Counted from the stretch's first letter, positions 34,669-43,167 are shown. The stretch: 64,000 nt of DNA from Thiohalocapsa sp. (GCA_021736785.1 JAIPFF010000008.1:1-64000); one strand, 5' to 3'. Translations and numbers: made by a program. Notes: generated from the letters alone by a model not told the origin.

Positions 34669-37103
34669 CGGGTTGCTCCGCCGTTGTCGCCCGGGGCGTT
34701 CTTGTCCGAGCGCAGCGCGCGCAGGCGTTCGAAGAAGCCGATCAGCCGCGCCTCGACGCGTGCATTGATGCTATCGGGAGGAAACAGGCCATCGTCACCG
34801 CGCTCGCCGGCCTCGAGCCCGGTCAGCAGCGCGAGGCCCTGATCGATGGTTTCGATCGGATAGACGGCGAACTGCTCGTGCGCGACCGCGTCGACCACGT
34901 CCTGGCGCAGCATCAGGTGCTTGACGTTGGCGGCCGGGATCAGCACACCTTGCTCGCCGGTGAGACCGCGCTCACGACAGGCGTCGAAGAAGCCCTCGAT
35001 CTTTTCGTTGACGCCGCCGATGGCCTGAACCTCGCCCAACTGGCTCAACGACCCGGTGACCGCCAGCGACTGAAGGATGGGCACCTCCGCCAGCGACGAG
35101 AGCAGCGCATAGAGCTCGGCGCAGGAGGCGCTGTCGCCGTCGATGCCGCCGTAGGTCTGCTCGAAGACCAGGCTCGCGGACAGCGACAGCGACAGCGGGT
35201 GCCGGGGGGCATATCGGCCCGCCAAGAAGCCGGACAGGATCAGCACGCCCTTGGAATGCAGCGGACCGCCGAGCTTGACCTCGCGCTCGATGTCGACCAC
35301 CTCTCCCTTACCGATGCGCGTGCGCGCGGTGATGCGGGTCGGATGGCCGAAGGCGAAGCCGCCGAGGCCGAGCACCGCCAGTCCGTTCACCTGGCCGATT
35401 TCGGCGCCGTCGGTGCGGATCAGCAGCGTGCCGCGACCGATCTCCTCCTGCAGGCGCCGGCGCACCCGGTCGACGCGCGCGGTTTGGGCGTCGATCGCCT
35501 GCTGGACGTCGTCGGCGCCGACCCGGGCGCGCCCGGCCTCGGCGCACCGGAAGTCTGCCTCCCGGGCGAGGTCGCCGATGGCGCGCAAGTCCGCACTCAG
35601 GCGCTCGTTGTCCTCGGCCAGCCGGGCGCCTTGCTCGATGATGCGGGCGACGGCGTCGCGGCCGAACGGCCGCAGCCCCGCCTCTTGCGAGACAGACGCA
35701 ATCGCACGGGCGTAGAGCCGGTATTGCTCGCTGTCGCGGGGCAGGCGCTCTTCGAAATCGGCGGCCACCTTGAACAGGGCGTCGAACTCGGGGTCGAGCC
35801 GGGAGAGCAGGTAGTAGATCTGGCGCTCGCCGATCAGGATCACCTTGATATCGAGCGGGATCGGTTGCGGCTCCAGCGAGACCGTGCTGATCAGGCTCGT
35901 GATCTGGCCGAGGGACTCGATGCGTATTTCCGCCGACTGCAGCGCGCGCTTCAGGGCATCCCAGGCAAACGGCTGGGTCAGCAGCTTCAGCGCGTCGAGG
36001 ATCAGATAGCCGCCGTTGGCCCGGTGCAGCGCGCCGGCACGGATCATCGTAAAGTCCGTCTCCAGTGCACCGAGATGCGCCCGGTGCTCGACCCGCCCGA
36101 GCAGATTGTTGTAGGTGGGGAGGTCCTCGTAGACGACCGGCGCACCGCCGTTGCTGTCGTGCGCGAGCAGCGCGTTGACTTGATAGCGTTGATGCCATGG
36201 CGGCCCTTCGGGCTGCTGCGCGCGCATGCCGAACAGGCTCGGTTTGCGGTCCTGATCGGGCGCGAATTCCCGGTAATGCTCGACGACGTCGCGCTGCACG
36301 CGCTGCAGGTGTCCGACTACCGGCTCGAGCCCTCGGTACTTTTCGATCAGATCTTCGAAGAGATGCGCGACGGCGGAGTCGGTGAGCTCGCGATTGAGGT
36401 TGTCGATCTTCTCCTCGGTGCGTTTTTTCCAGATCGGCATCTGGTGCATGACCCGGCGCAGTTCCTCCTGCAACGCATTGACGTCCGCCTCGATGCGCCG
36501 GCGCTCGTCCTCGGGGAGCTTCTGGAACTGCTCCGGGCCGAGCGGCTTGTCGTTGCGCACCGGTGCCAGCGTGATGCCGGTGGGCGTGCGCAGCAACGCG
36601 ATGTCCTTCTTTTCCGCCTGCTGCTGGATCTCCGCGAAGGCGGCTTCCTGCTGTTCCTCGAGCTCTTCCTCCGTGGATTGCACCCGGGTGCGGTAGTCAT
36701 CGCTCTCGAAGACGCCGGCGATCACGCCGTAGAGGTCTTCCACCAACTGCTGCATATCCCGCCGCAAGACGTCGCCTTTGCCCGGCGGCAGGCGCATTGC
36801 CCGGGGCTTGTGCATATGGTCGAAGTTGAAGACATAACACCAGTCCGACGGCACCGGCTCGTTGGCCGCGCGTCGGCCGATCCTCTGCCCGGTGAGTGCA
36901 TGGCGGCCAAGCCCCGAGGGCCCGAGCACGAACAAGTTGTAACCCTTGTGCCGCATGCCGACAGCAAAGCGCAGTGCCTCGGCGGCGCGTTGCTGGCCGA
37001 TGCCGTCATCGAGTGGTGTCAGCTCGGCCGTGGTGTCGAAATCGAGCTGAGTCGGATCGCAGCGGCGTCGCAGCTGCTCGGGGTTGAGCGCGGGGATAGG
37101 CAT
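34665..37103 (-). CDS. Lon-like ATP-dependent protease (LonB/YcbZ type)
   Basis: The 812-residue protein is a cytoplasmic AAA+ serine protease of the S16 group without the Lon N-domain. An AAA+ module starts near residue 45, with Walker A-like GPSGLGRHAL, where Arg replaces Lys. A charged coiled-coil insertion covers about 135-260. The proteolytic domain has the catalytic Ser in GGIDGDSASCAELY near residue 655 and catalytic Lys in GGVNEKIEGFFDAC near 698. ATG 37103 follows AGGA. The frame runs 56 codons further upstream without homology. It forms an operon with the downstream Usp-like gene. Confidence 0.92.
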   Translation of the reverse strand: MPIPALNPEQLRRRCDPTQLDFDTTAELTPLDDGIGQQRAAEALRFAVGMRHKGYNLFVLGPSGLGRHALTGQRIGRRAANEPVPSDWCYVFNFDHMHKPRAMRLPPGKGDVLRRDMQQLVEDLYGVIAGVFESDDYRTRVQSTEEELEEQQEAAFAEIQQQAEKKDIALLRTPTGITLAPVRNDKPLGPEQFQKLPEDERRRIEADVNALQEELRRVMHQMPIWKKRTEEKIDNLNRELTDSAVAHLFEDLIEKYRGLEPVVGHLQRVQRDVVEHYREFAPDQDRKPSLFGMRAQQPEGPPWHQRYQVNALLAHDSNGGAPVVYEDLPTYNNLLGRVEHRAHLGALETDFTMIRAGALHRANGGYLILDALKLLTQPFAWDALKRALQSAEIRIESLGQITSLISTVSLEPQPIPLDIKVILIGERQIYYLLSRLDPEFDALFKVAADFEERLPRDSEQYRLYARAIASVSQEAGLRPFGRDAVARIIEQGARLAEDNERLSADLRAIGDLAREADFRCAEAGRARVGADDVQQAIDAQTARVDRVRRRLQEEIGRGTLLIRTDGAEIGQVNGLAVLGLGGFAFGHPTRITARTRIGKGEVVDIEREVKLGGPLHSKGVLILSGFLAGRYAPRHPLSLSLSASLVFEQTYGGIDGDSASCAELYALLSSLAEVPILQSLAVTGSLSQLGEVQAIGGVNEKIEGFFDACRERGLTGEQGVLIPAANVKHLMLRQDVVDAVAHEQFAVYPIETIDQGLALLTGLEAGERGDDGLFPPDSINARVEARLIGFFERLRALRSDKNAPGDNGGATR

Positions 37104-37500
37104 CGGATGTCCTGGGGCTGATGCTTCGGGCGGCGATGATCGGGGGTTGCGTGGGTGTCTCCGGCGGCCTTCGCGAGAGACCGTGGTGGCCGGCTCGTCG
37201 AGCGGGGTCCGTCGCTTCCAAAGCATAGACCGCCGGGCACCGTTCGCGGGATCCGGGATATCCGGGGACACGCACCGGTGACGGGGGCTTGCGGATGATC
37301 AAGCCTTTGCCGGCGCGACAAGGGCGCCGCCATAGCGCGACAAGGGCGCGATGCGCGCCGGCGGTCCTCTGCGGGCATCGGCTCGAGCGAGCCGGTGCGG
37401 CATGGCGCGGCAGCGGCGCGGTGTGCACTCTTCGGCTCGATGAAGCGCGCTCGCGGCGTCGCCGGCGGGTGGCGAAAGGCGTGTCGGCGAATGCGGCCTC
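37104..37500. other. Interval between the Lon-like and hydrolase genes
   Basis: Both flanking genes read leftward, so this interval should hold the Lon-like gene promoter. No convincing promoter, hairpin or gene was recognised. Confidence 0.3.
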
Positions 37501-38514
37501 TCAGGCCGCGGGCAGGGGGCGCGTCTCGCCGGTCCTTGCTGCAGGTGCGAGCTGCCGGCGCAGCTGTCCTTGCGCGCCTGTGGCGCGCAGGCCCGACCAG
37601 CCGCAATCCTCTGCCAAGAATCTCAGCAGGGCGCCGGCATGGGCCTCGATTTTGTCCGCGGAGCCGTGATCCGCGCCGGGAATCTCGGTCAGGCGGACGT
37701 TGCGCCCGGCCCCGGCCCCGGCCCCGGACCCGTGCCCGGCTCCGGCTCGGGCCCCGGCGGCCGCGATGCGGCGGGCGTCGTCGATCGGTACGGTGCGATC
37801 CGCGTCGCCGTGCACCAGCAGCACCGGGCAGGGCACACGGGCGATGGTGTTGATCGGTGCGATCTCTTCGAACCGATGCCCGATGACCCATTGCACGTAG
37901 CGCTTGATCAGCGTGCCGACGAACCGCGGCAGCGGCAGGCGCGCCAGAGAGCGGTCTGTGAGCTCGTCGGGATCGGCGAAGGCGGCGATGCTGATCACGC
38001 CGCCGATGGCCGGATTGCGGGTGGCCTCGAACAGGGCCGCGCCGGCACCCACCGAGTGACCGACCACGGCGATCTCCCGTGCCATCGCCGGATGTTCGCG
38101 TTTCAGCCAGGCAATGGCTTGGGCCAAGTCCTCGGCAAAGCGCGGCAGCGATGAGAAGGTATCGCCGTCGCTCGCACCGTGATTGCGGGCATCGAACAGC
38201 AGCACGTTCAATCCCGCACGCCGAAGCGGCAGCGCGATCGGCAGCATCAGTGCCGAGTTGCTGCCCCAGCCGTGCAGCACCACCACCGTGCGCCCGGCGT
38301 CCGGCGCGCGCAGCAGCCAGCCGGCCAGCGAGCGCCCGCGCACGGTCGGGATGTCGACCGGGTCATAGGCCAGCCCCAGATCCGAGGGCAACAGGGTCTT
38401 GGGCGTGCGCGGTGCGCGGAAGCCCAGATGCACGCCGACGGGAATCAAGGCGGCTGCGATCGCGATGGCCAGCGCAAAGGCCAGCAACAGAGAGGTAGTA
38501 GACGCTTCGGGCAT
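37501..38514 (-). CDS. Membrane-anchored alpha/beta hydrolase
   Basis: The 337-residue protein has an N-terminal hydrophobic anchor (residues 9-31) and an alpha/beta hydrolase domain. The oxyanion motif VVLHGWGSNS lies near residue 78, the nucleophile elbow VGHSVGAGAA near 154, acid residue HGDADRTVP near 242, and the histidine GADHGSA near 284. A low-complexity GAGHGSGAGAGAG insertion sits between acid and histidine at about 262-276 and reflects a GC-only DNA repeat. The substrate is unknown. An upstream extension of the frame to 38637 lacks any feature. Confidence 0.85.
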   Translation of the reverse strand: MPEASTTSLLLAFALAIAIAAALIPVGVHLGFRAPRTPKTLLPSDLGLAYDPVDIPTVRGRSLAGWLLRAPDAGRTVVVLHGWGSNSALMLPIALPLRRAGLNVLLFDARNHGASDGDTFSSLPRFAEDLAQAIAWLKREHPAMAREIAVVGHSVGAGAALFEATRNPAIGGVISIAAFADPDELTDRSLARLPLPRFVGTLIKRYVQWVIGHRFEEIAPINTIARVPCPVLLVHGDADRTVPIDDARRIAAAGARAGAGHGSGAGAGAGRNVRLTEIPGADHGSADKIEAHAGALLRFLAEDCGWSGLRATGAQGQLRRQLAPAARTGETRPLPAA

Positions 38515-38730
38515 GACGGGGCAGTTGCGTTGACGACGTAAGATCAGTGACACGACGGATTGACGGGCCGGGCTTTGGCCAACAGCATGGACTTGCCGCC
38601 GGCCATGCGGGCGCAGCGGTAGCGGCCTGCCGCCCACGGCGCGGACCGGGCCGGACCATTTCCCGCACGTCCGGGCCCGCCCTGCCGCGGACCGGCCGTT
38701 GCTGATTTAAACTGGTGTTGGGAGAGGTCG

Positions 38731-39219
38731 ATGGCAAGCACGATGGTTACGTTCGCCACCGCCGCGGCGAAGCTGCCGGTCGCGCTGGCGTTGGCATTCG
38801 GCGCCTTGGCGGCGCTTGGCGGGCTCGCGCACGCGGGCGAGGCGGTCCCAATGGCAGGCGGTAGCGAGGTCTACGAAGTGCGCCCCATCGGATGGGTCCG
38901 CAAGACCGCAGACAAGACCACGATAGAGCTCGAGCCGGCCTATGCGCCCGGGCTGCTCGGCGTCGATGCGCTGGAGGAGATCTGGGTGCTGTGGTGGCTC
39001 GACCGCAACGACACCCCGCGGCAGCGTGCGATCCTGCAGGTCCATCCCCGCGGCAATCCCGCCAATGCGCTGCGCGGCGTCTTCGCGACGCGGTCGCCGA
39101 TGCGACCGAACCTGATCGCCATGACCCGCTGCCGCGTGCTGTCGGTGGACGGCAACGTGATCGAGATCGACGGCATCGATGCGTATGCCGACACACCGGT
39201 GCTCGATCTGAAGCCCTGA
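38731..39219 (+). CDS. TrmO/TsaA-like domain protein with an apparent signal peptide
   Basis: The 162-residue product carries a TsaA-like domain from about residue 47 (YEVRPIGWVRKT, LEEIWVLWWLDR, GVFATRSPMRPN, DTPVLDLKP). In TrmO this domain uses S-adenosylmethionine to methylate a modified adenosine in tRNA. Residues 1-36 look like a signal peptide (AAAKLPVALALAFGALAAL ending AHA-G), which would place it outside the cytoplasm. GGGAGAGG precedes ATG 38731. An internal ATG at 38851 with GAGG upstream would give a cytoplasmic 122-residue form. Which is used cannot be told from sequence. Confidence 0.82.
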   Translation: MASTMVTFATAAAKLPVALALAFGALAALGGLAHAGEAVPMAGGSEVYEVRPIGWVRKTADKTTIELEPAYAPGLLGVDALEEIWVLWWLDRNDTPRQRAILQVHPRGNPANALRGVFATRSPMRPNLIAMTRCRVLSVDGNVIEIDGIDAYADTPVLDLKP

Positions 39220-39290
39220 GCGCTCGCCGGGGACACCGCCATCGGGTGCGGCGGCGTCAGCGTCATGGCGCGTGTCGCGGCCATACGTTT

Positions 39291-39347
39291 CGCACTCCCG
39301 CGCGGGCTTCGGTCGCTCACAGGCGCACACAGCGGGAACTGCTGTCG
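39291..39347 (+). repeat. Dispersed repeat, copy 1
   Basis: These 57 bases recur in inverted orientation at 47867-47924. Across the 54-base core there are only two differences. This copy lies 54 bases before the tRNA gene, between genes, and codes for nothing recognisable. Confidence 0.85.
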
Positions 39348-39361
39348 TCGCCCCGGGAACA

Positions 39362-39389
39362 TTGACCATCCCCGCCCTCATCGCATATT
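39362..39389 (+). promoter_or_regulatory. Promoter of tRNA-Val
   Basis: TTGACC at 39362 and CATATT at 39384 are 16 bases apart. An alternative -10 TATTCT lies at 39386. Transcription would begin a few bases before the tRNA at 39401. Confidence 0.55.
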
Positions 39390-39400
39390 CTTAAGGGCTC

Positions 39401-39475
39401 GGGCGCGTAGCTCAGTGGGAGAGCACTGCCTTCACACGGCAGGGGTCGCTGGTTCGAACCCAGCCGCGCCCACCA
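39401..39475 (+). tRNA. tRNA-Val (anticodon CAC)
   Basis: A full cloverleaf is seen: acceptor GGGCGCG/CGCGCCC, D-stem GCTC/GAGC, anticodon stem CTGCC/GGCAG around loop TTCACAC, T-stem GCTGG/CCAGC with loop TTCGAAC, discriminator A and an encoded CCA end. The anticodon CAC reads GUG (valine). An integrase remnant begins about 100 bases downstream, as is usual when the tRNA 3' end is an island insertion site. Confidence 0.95.
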
Positions 39476-39579
39476 ATAAAAATCATCGCTTGGGAACCAC
39501 GACTCCCGTCGCCCCGGTTTCCAAACGAATATTTTTCACAGCCTTATCACACTCGCTTGCGAACGAGCGCAGTGTAACG

Positions 39580-39965
39580 GTGGCGTCTTTCTGAGGGCGC
39601 GGCCCGTGCCGGTCGCGGGCACAGGTCCGAAAGAAGAGCCGCTCGCTGCAGGCCAAGACCTTCGAGATCCGTGCTGAGGCCGAGCAGAGGCCACGCGCCA
39701 TCGAGGTCGAGATGCACTAGGGCGTATTCCTCTCGGGGCAGAGACCAAATCGACCGCCCTCAAGGAGCTGCGCAAGCGCCACGTCGAACCTGTTCGCCGG
39801 ATGCCGCGAGGCACGTAACCACTCGCTGCAGTCGATCGTACAGTTGGCGATCGAGGCGGCAATGCGCCAAATTGGACCTCTGCACTTGAGGTGGGAGCAC
39901 ATCCACCTCAACCACGGGACCCCGGTAATACTTGATCAACACCCGAAATGCCCATTCGGGTAAGA
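39580..39965 (+). pseudogene. Tyrosine-type site-specific integrase, decayed
   Basis: Translating the plus strand piecewise recovers phage/island integrase segments. After GTG 39580, VASF is followed by a stop, then AQVRKKSRSLQAKTFEIRAEAEQ and RAIEVEMH (arm-binding N-terminus), a stop at about 39718, GVFLSG and, after a frameshift, ETKSTALKELRKRHVEP. Later comes IVQLAIEAAMRQIG and LHLRWEHIHLNHGTPVI, the start of the catalytic domain. Stops and frame changes and the missing RHRY catalytic end show it is dead. Its place next to tRNA-Val marks it as the former mover of an island. Confidence 0.75.
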
Positions 39966-39980
39966 AATCGACCACGAGCG

Positions 39981-40568
39981 CTACGCCTTCTCCACCTGAC
40001 TGTCCCACTCAGAGCACAGCTTCCGAAAGGACCTGCTGCCTTCGTAGGCCGCCTGCAGATCCATACGCGCAGAGAACGCGGGTTGGTCGGTCGTCTCACC
40101 GTAGGCGCGTCCGGCCATTCTCGCCTTGATCCAGCCCTTGGCGTCCCTCGGTGTCTCGGGATCAATCCCGTCGGTCGGATCAAAGTTAAAACCGCGCTGC
40201 CCGTGGAGCGACTGGGCTGCGGCGATGAACCAGGCCTCGTACTCCCTGTTTGCCAAAACGACCGAGATACGGCGATGCGGCGCGCAGACTTGGGCGCGCG
40301 CCAGAATATCGGCCCCCAGTTCGGCCGGGCAATCATCGTCTGCGTCTAGGACCACTAGGATCCAACCCTCCTCTGCGCACTTCTCCGATGCGAGCTGCAT
40401 ATGACGGTTGAACTCTGCGTCGCGGTTGAGAAAGCGGTCTCGGCGGATACGAATCGGTGGGAGTGGCTGAACGAACGACTCCGGCGTGCGCCACTCACCG
40501 AGGCGCCGAAGTAGAATCGGGAGCGCGGCCACCTCGCCGTCACCCTCTACAATGGACGCCACTTTCAC
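39981..40568 (-). CDS. DUF4276 (TOPRIM-like) protein, second gene of an ATPase/nuclease pair
   Basis: The 195-residue protein starts MKVASIVEGDGEVAALPILL, the typical DUF4276 opening with the TOPRIM-type glutamate. It continues with ILVVLDADDDCPAE near residue 72, an aspartate cluster like the TOPRIM DxD metal site, and ISVVLANREYEAWFIAA. TOPRIM domains of this sort cut DNA or RNA. Its start overlaps the stop of the ATPase gene by four bases, so the two are co-translated. Paired AAA ATPase and TOPRIM proteins are known from anti-phage systems such as PARIS and OLD types. A defence role here is inferred from domain pairing and the island setting. Confidence 0.82.
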   Translation of the reverse strand: MKVASIVEGDGEVAALPILLRRLGEWRTPESFVQPLPPIRIRRDRFLNRDAEFNRHMQLASEKCAEEGWILVVLDADDDCPAELGADILARAQVCAPHRRISVVLANREYEAWFIAAAQSLHGQRGFNFDPTDGIDPETPRDAKGWIKARMAGRAYGETTDQPAFSARMDLQAAYEGSRSFRKLCSEWDSQVEKA

Positions 40569-41770
40569 GAACCTGCGTCTCCAAACAGGTCGGCCTGCTG
40601 CTGATCCTGGGCAGCCAGCTCGTCGCGGTCAGGGGCCAATTGGTTAAGGCGCAGCAATTCACCCGCGGAAAAGAGCTGCCTGCGCATGGTTCCCCGAGAC
40701 GCCTGGTCGAGAGGTGCGATGCGTGTTTCACCACCCTCGGAGACCACCGCAAGAAAAGCCTCCGGGACAAGACTTCGATCGTCTAGGAGATCGGGACTGT
40801 GGCTGGTGACAAGCACCTGCGTTTGTCCTGCCGCCCGCGACAACGCCTCGCGCAAAGCGGCACTGGCAGCAGGATGCAATGCCGTCTCCGGCTCTTCGAT
40901 CCCGACCAACATCGGCGAGTAGTCGCGGTTGCCCTGAAACAGCGCGACCAGGACGCCTAATGCCCGCAGGGTGCCGTCTGACATGTTCTGCGCCATGAAG
41001 CGCCAAGGGTGCTTTGACCCGGCCATATCCTGGCGGAACTCCAATGTTTCCATGGGACCGACCTGCTTGCGTTCTACGCCGTGAACCATCGGCACCACGG
41101 TTTGTAGATACTCCTGAATAATGGCCAATTGGTCTGGCGCTACCCGTTCCAGATGTCCGATTACGCTGGTAATGTTCTCGCCGGCAGGCTTCAACAACCG
41201 CCCCTCCTGCGGCTTTTGCAGCTCGCGCATCAGTTTTGGATTGAGGTTGTAGAATCCCATCGCGGTGAGCGCGTCAAATACCGGCCGGAAAACCGTCAAG
41301 CCGGATGCTGCTACCAGCGCGAGTCGATCTGAGGTAACCGAGGGGAACGTTGATTCGCTGCTGTCGCGCAACTTGCCGCGATCGATCCGGTAGAAGGGGC
41401 CCTTTCCGATCCCCTCGATGGCGCATTCCTCCGTTTGCACCTCGTAACCGCGATCCTTCAGTGCCCCTACATTGAAGGCGTACCGGCCGCTTTGACCGCT
41501 CGGCAGTGTAAACTCTAACCGGACCCCGAAATGCGTCGGATGACCGCTGGAGCGACGCCTCACCTCGCTCAAACCACCACGCTCATTCAGTGCGTTGTCC
41601 AGAGAACCTATCAGAGCATCACGGATCAGGTGAAGCGCATCCAAAAAGTTGCTCTTGCCCGATCCATTGACGCCGACCAGGTAGGTCAGCGGCCCGAGCT
41701 TGACGTCGCAGTGGCCGATGCTCTTGTAGTTGCGCAGGATGACGCGGGTGAGGAACGCGGGCTGAGTCAT
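40565..41770 (-). CDS. AAA family (RecF/ABC-type) ATPase, partner of the DUF4276 protein
   Basis: The 401-residue protein has an ABC-class ATPase head without a long coiled coil. Its motifs are VILRNYKSIGHCDV at the N-terminus, Walker A VNGSGKSNFLDAL near residue 36, signature-like MSDGTLRALGVL near 265, Walker B VGIEEPETALHP near 290 and the switch histidine in VTSHSPDLLDD. This is the AAA_15/AAA_21 type found in OLD nucleases, PARIS AriA and related defence ATPases. It lacks its own TOPRIM domain, which is supplied by the next gene. DNA of this gene is visibly less GC-rich than the surroundings, fitting transfer. Confidence 0.88.
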   Translation of the reverse strand: MTQPAFLTRVILRNYKSIGHCDVKLGPLTYLVGVNGSGKSNFLDALHLIRDALIGSLDNALNERGGLSEVRRRSSGHPTHFGVRLEFTLPSGQSGRYAFNVGALKDRGYEVQTEECAIEGIGKGPFYRIDRGKLRDSSESTFPSVTSDRLALVAASGLTVFRPVFDALTAMGFYNLNPKLMRELQKPQEGRLLKPAGENITSVIGHLERVAPDQLAIIQEYLQTVVPMVHGVERKQVGPMETLEFRQDMAGSKHPWRFMAQNMSDGTLRALGVLVALFQGNRDYSPMLVGIEEPETALHPAASAALREALSRAAGQTQVLVTSHSPDLLDDRSLVPEAFLAVVSEGGETRIAPLDQASRGTMRRQLFSAGELLRLNQLAPDRDELAAQDQQQADLFGDAGS

Positions 41771-41985
41771 TTACGGATGATCCATACGGGGGCGAAAACT
41801 CATGAAGGCGTCGCATTATTCATAATCGTTTATTCGAGAATGCTCGATGCAGTGACGAATCAAACACCGGGTTTGCATGAACCGGGGCCATGTCTTGCCG
41901 TGTCTGAATGCTCTTTACCTGACGAACCTGATCCGTAAAAACTCTTTGGTCGTCGATCTTCGGTAAAACAATCACAAGCGGCTTT
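41771..41985. other. AT-richer interval between the ATPase gene and the hsdM relic
   Basis: The interval contains AT-rich stretches (ATTATTCATAATCGTTTATTCG around 41815-41836) unlike the rest of the window, consistent with island DNA and with a promoter for the leftward ATPase operon. No gene is supported. Confidence 0.4.
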
Positions 41986-42420
41986 CCCTCCTATTGCTTG
42001 ATGCTCGATCGGTTTGTCGCGTGTTTCGCGTTGCTCAGGACTCGGCGCTTTATGGCCGGTGGGGCCGAACAGCAAGCCCTCGGGCACGATCACGCCCCAG
42101 CGGCCGTCGGGCTTCAGGCTGTGCATCCTGTACTTCAGGAACAGGATTTCGGTCGCCGTGGCGGCCGACCTTCACGTCGCCGACGACGCGCTCCTTGTCG
42201 AGCTGGCCCGGAGAAAGACTGATTGGGCAGTATGAGCGCAAAGCCGTCCTGCGGCAGGTCCGGATCGGCCCTCTGATGGGCATCCAACGTCGTGATCAAC
42301 ACGTTGCGGCGGCGGATCTGCACGCACGGCAGGCTACGCAGCGTGAGGTTCAGGGCACGCCAAGTGCACGATCTTGGGGTCGACGTCGTTGCCGAAAAAG
42401 GCATGCTCCCCCACACGCAC
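41985..42420 (-). pseudogene. Type I restriction-modification methylase (hsdM), decayed fragment
   Basis: Three reverse frames together rebuild the middle of an N-6 adenine DNA methylase. From high to low coordinates these are EHAFFGNDVDPKIVHLA, then in another frame LNLTLRSLPCVQIRRRN and GFALILPNQSFSG, then in a third frame FLKYRMHSLKPDGRWG and VIVPEGLLFGPTGH. The catalytic NPPF is changed to NQSF, and the SAM-binding start and the C-terminus are missing. At least two frameshifts separate the parts. No hsdR or hsdS is near. It is a remnant of a restriction system in the same island as the ATPase/DUF4276 pair. Confidence 0.75.
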
Positions 42421-42458
42421 GGCCCCGGCTGATGCGGCGCAACGTGCGCCGACGCCGA

Positions 42459-42890
42459 TCAGCGCGCCGCGCCCGTCAGCCGGTGCTCCGTCGCGCCCGC
42501 CTTCATCGTTGCCGCGAGTGCGGCATAGACGGCACGCCATGCCGAGTCGACGTCCGGCGTGAAGGCGTCTCCCAACCCGTGAGCCAACGCCCAGAGCAGC
42601 GCGTCGCCGACTTTGTCGTAGTCCTCTTCCGAGACGCCGTAACCGGCGTGATCCGCACCCAGTTGTTTGATGCCGGGGATAGCGGGATCCAAATCGTCCA
42701 ACGCCTTGACGGTCGCATCCAGCATGCGAGCGAGTTTGCGCGCCTGCGCTGCCATATCGGTCCGGAAGAGCGGGCGCACCTCCGGATAAACGGTGAATAG
42801 CCGCTCGTAGAACAGTGCCGCGACTTGCTCCGCATCGGGCTCAAGCGCCGCCCAAGTGGTCTTGACAAGCGTTACGCTTCCCGAGCCCAT
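42459..42890 (-). CDS. Single-domain bacterial globin
   Basis: The 143-residue protein follows the Vitreoscilla-hemoglobin/flavohemoglobin globin pattern, with VTLVKTTWAAL at helix A, FYERLFTVYPEVRPLF near residues 28-43, and the proximal histidine in LGADHAGYGVSEEDY near residue 83. It lacks the reductase domains of flavohemoglobins and would bind oxygen or nitric oxide. ATG 42890 is preceded by GGAGCAAG. The frame is open to 42977 without homology. It marks the far side of the tRNA-Val island. Confidence 0.88.
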   Translation of the reverse strand: MGSGSVTLVKTTWAALEPDAEQVAALFYERLFTVYPEVRPLFRTDMAAQARKLARMLDATVKALDDLDPAIPGIKQLGADHAGYGVSEEDYDKVGDALLWALAHGLGDAFTPDVDSAWRAVYAALAATMKAGATEHRLTGAAR

Positions 42891-43167
42891 GGATCTTGCT
42901 CCATTGTCGTTGTCTTGCGCGTCGTGTCGTCTCCTTGCCACGGGCAAAACAGCATTCGGCGGCCTGGAGACGGGCACTGAGAGTAGTCACTGCCCGCCCG
43001 GATCGCTACACCGGCATAGTACACGCTTCGCGATTGCTCGAACCCGCGGGCTGATGGTTCGTTCAACGGATGATCGCCGACGGGCGTGGCCGCGAGTCGC
43101 AGCGTCGAGCGACATGCCGGCAGCGACGCCGATCGGCCGGCGCCACGCCCGCGTGCGCCGATCCGGC

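Noticed and set aside
34878-37121. 747-codon open frame on the plus strand
   Set aside because: It lies antisense to the Lon-like protease, whose motifs are clear. The translation is Ala/Arg/Gln-rich with no domain, as expected of GC-rich antisense frames.
39483-39701. 72-residue minus-strand protein next to the tRNA
   Set aside because: The plus strand of the same DNA rebuilds an integrase remnant, so the minus frame is its shadow.
42425-42460. attR copy of the tRNA-Val 3' end at the far side of the island
   Set aside because: I looked for the terminal tRNA sequence near the globin gene end and found no convincing match.
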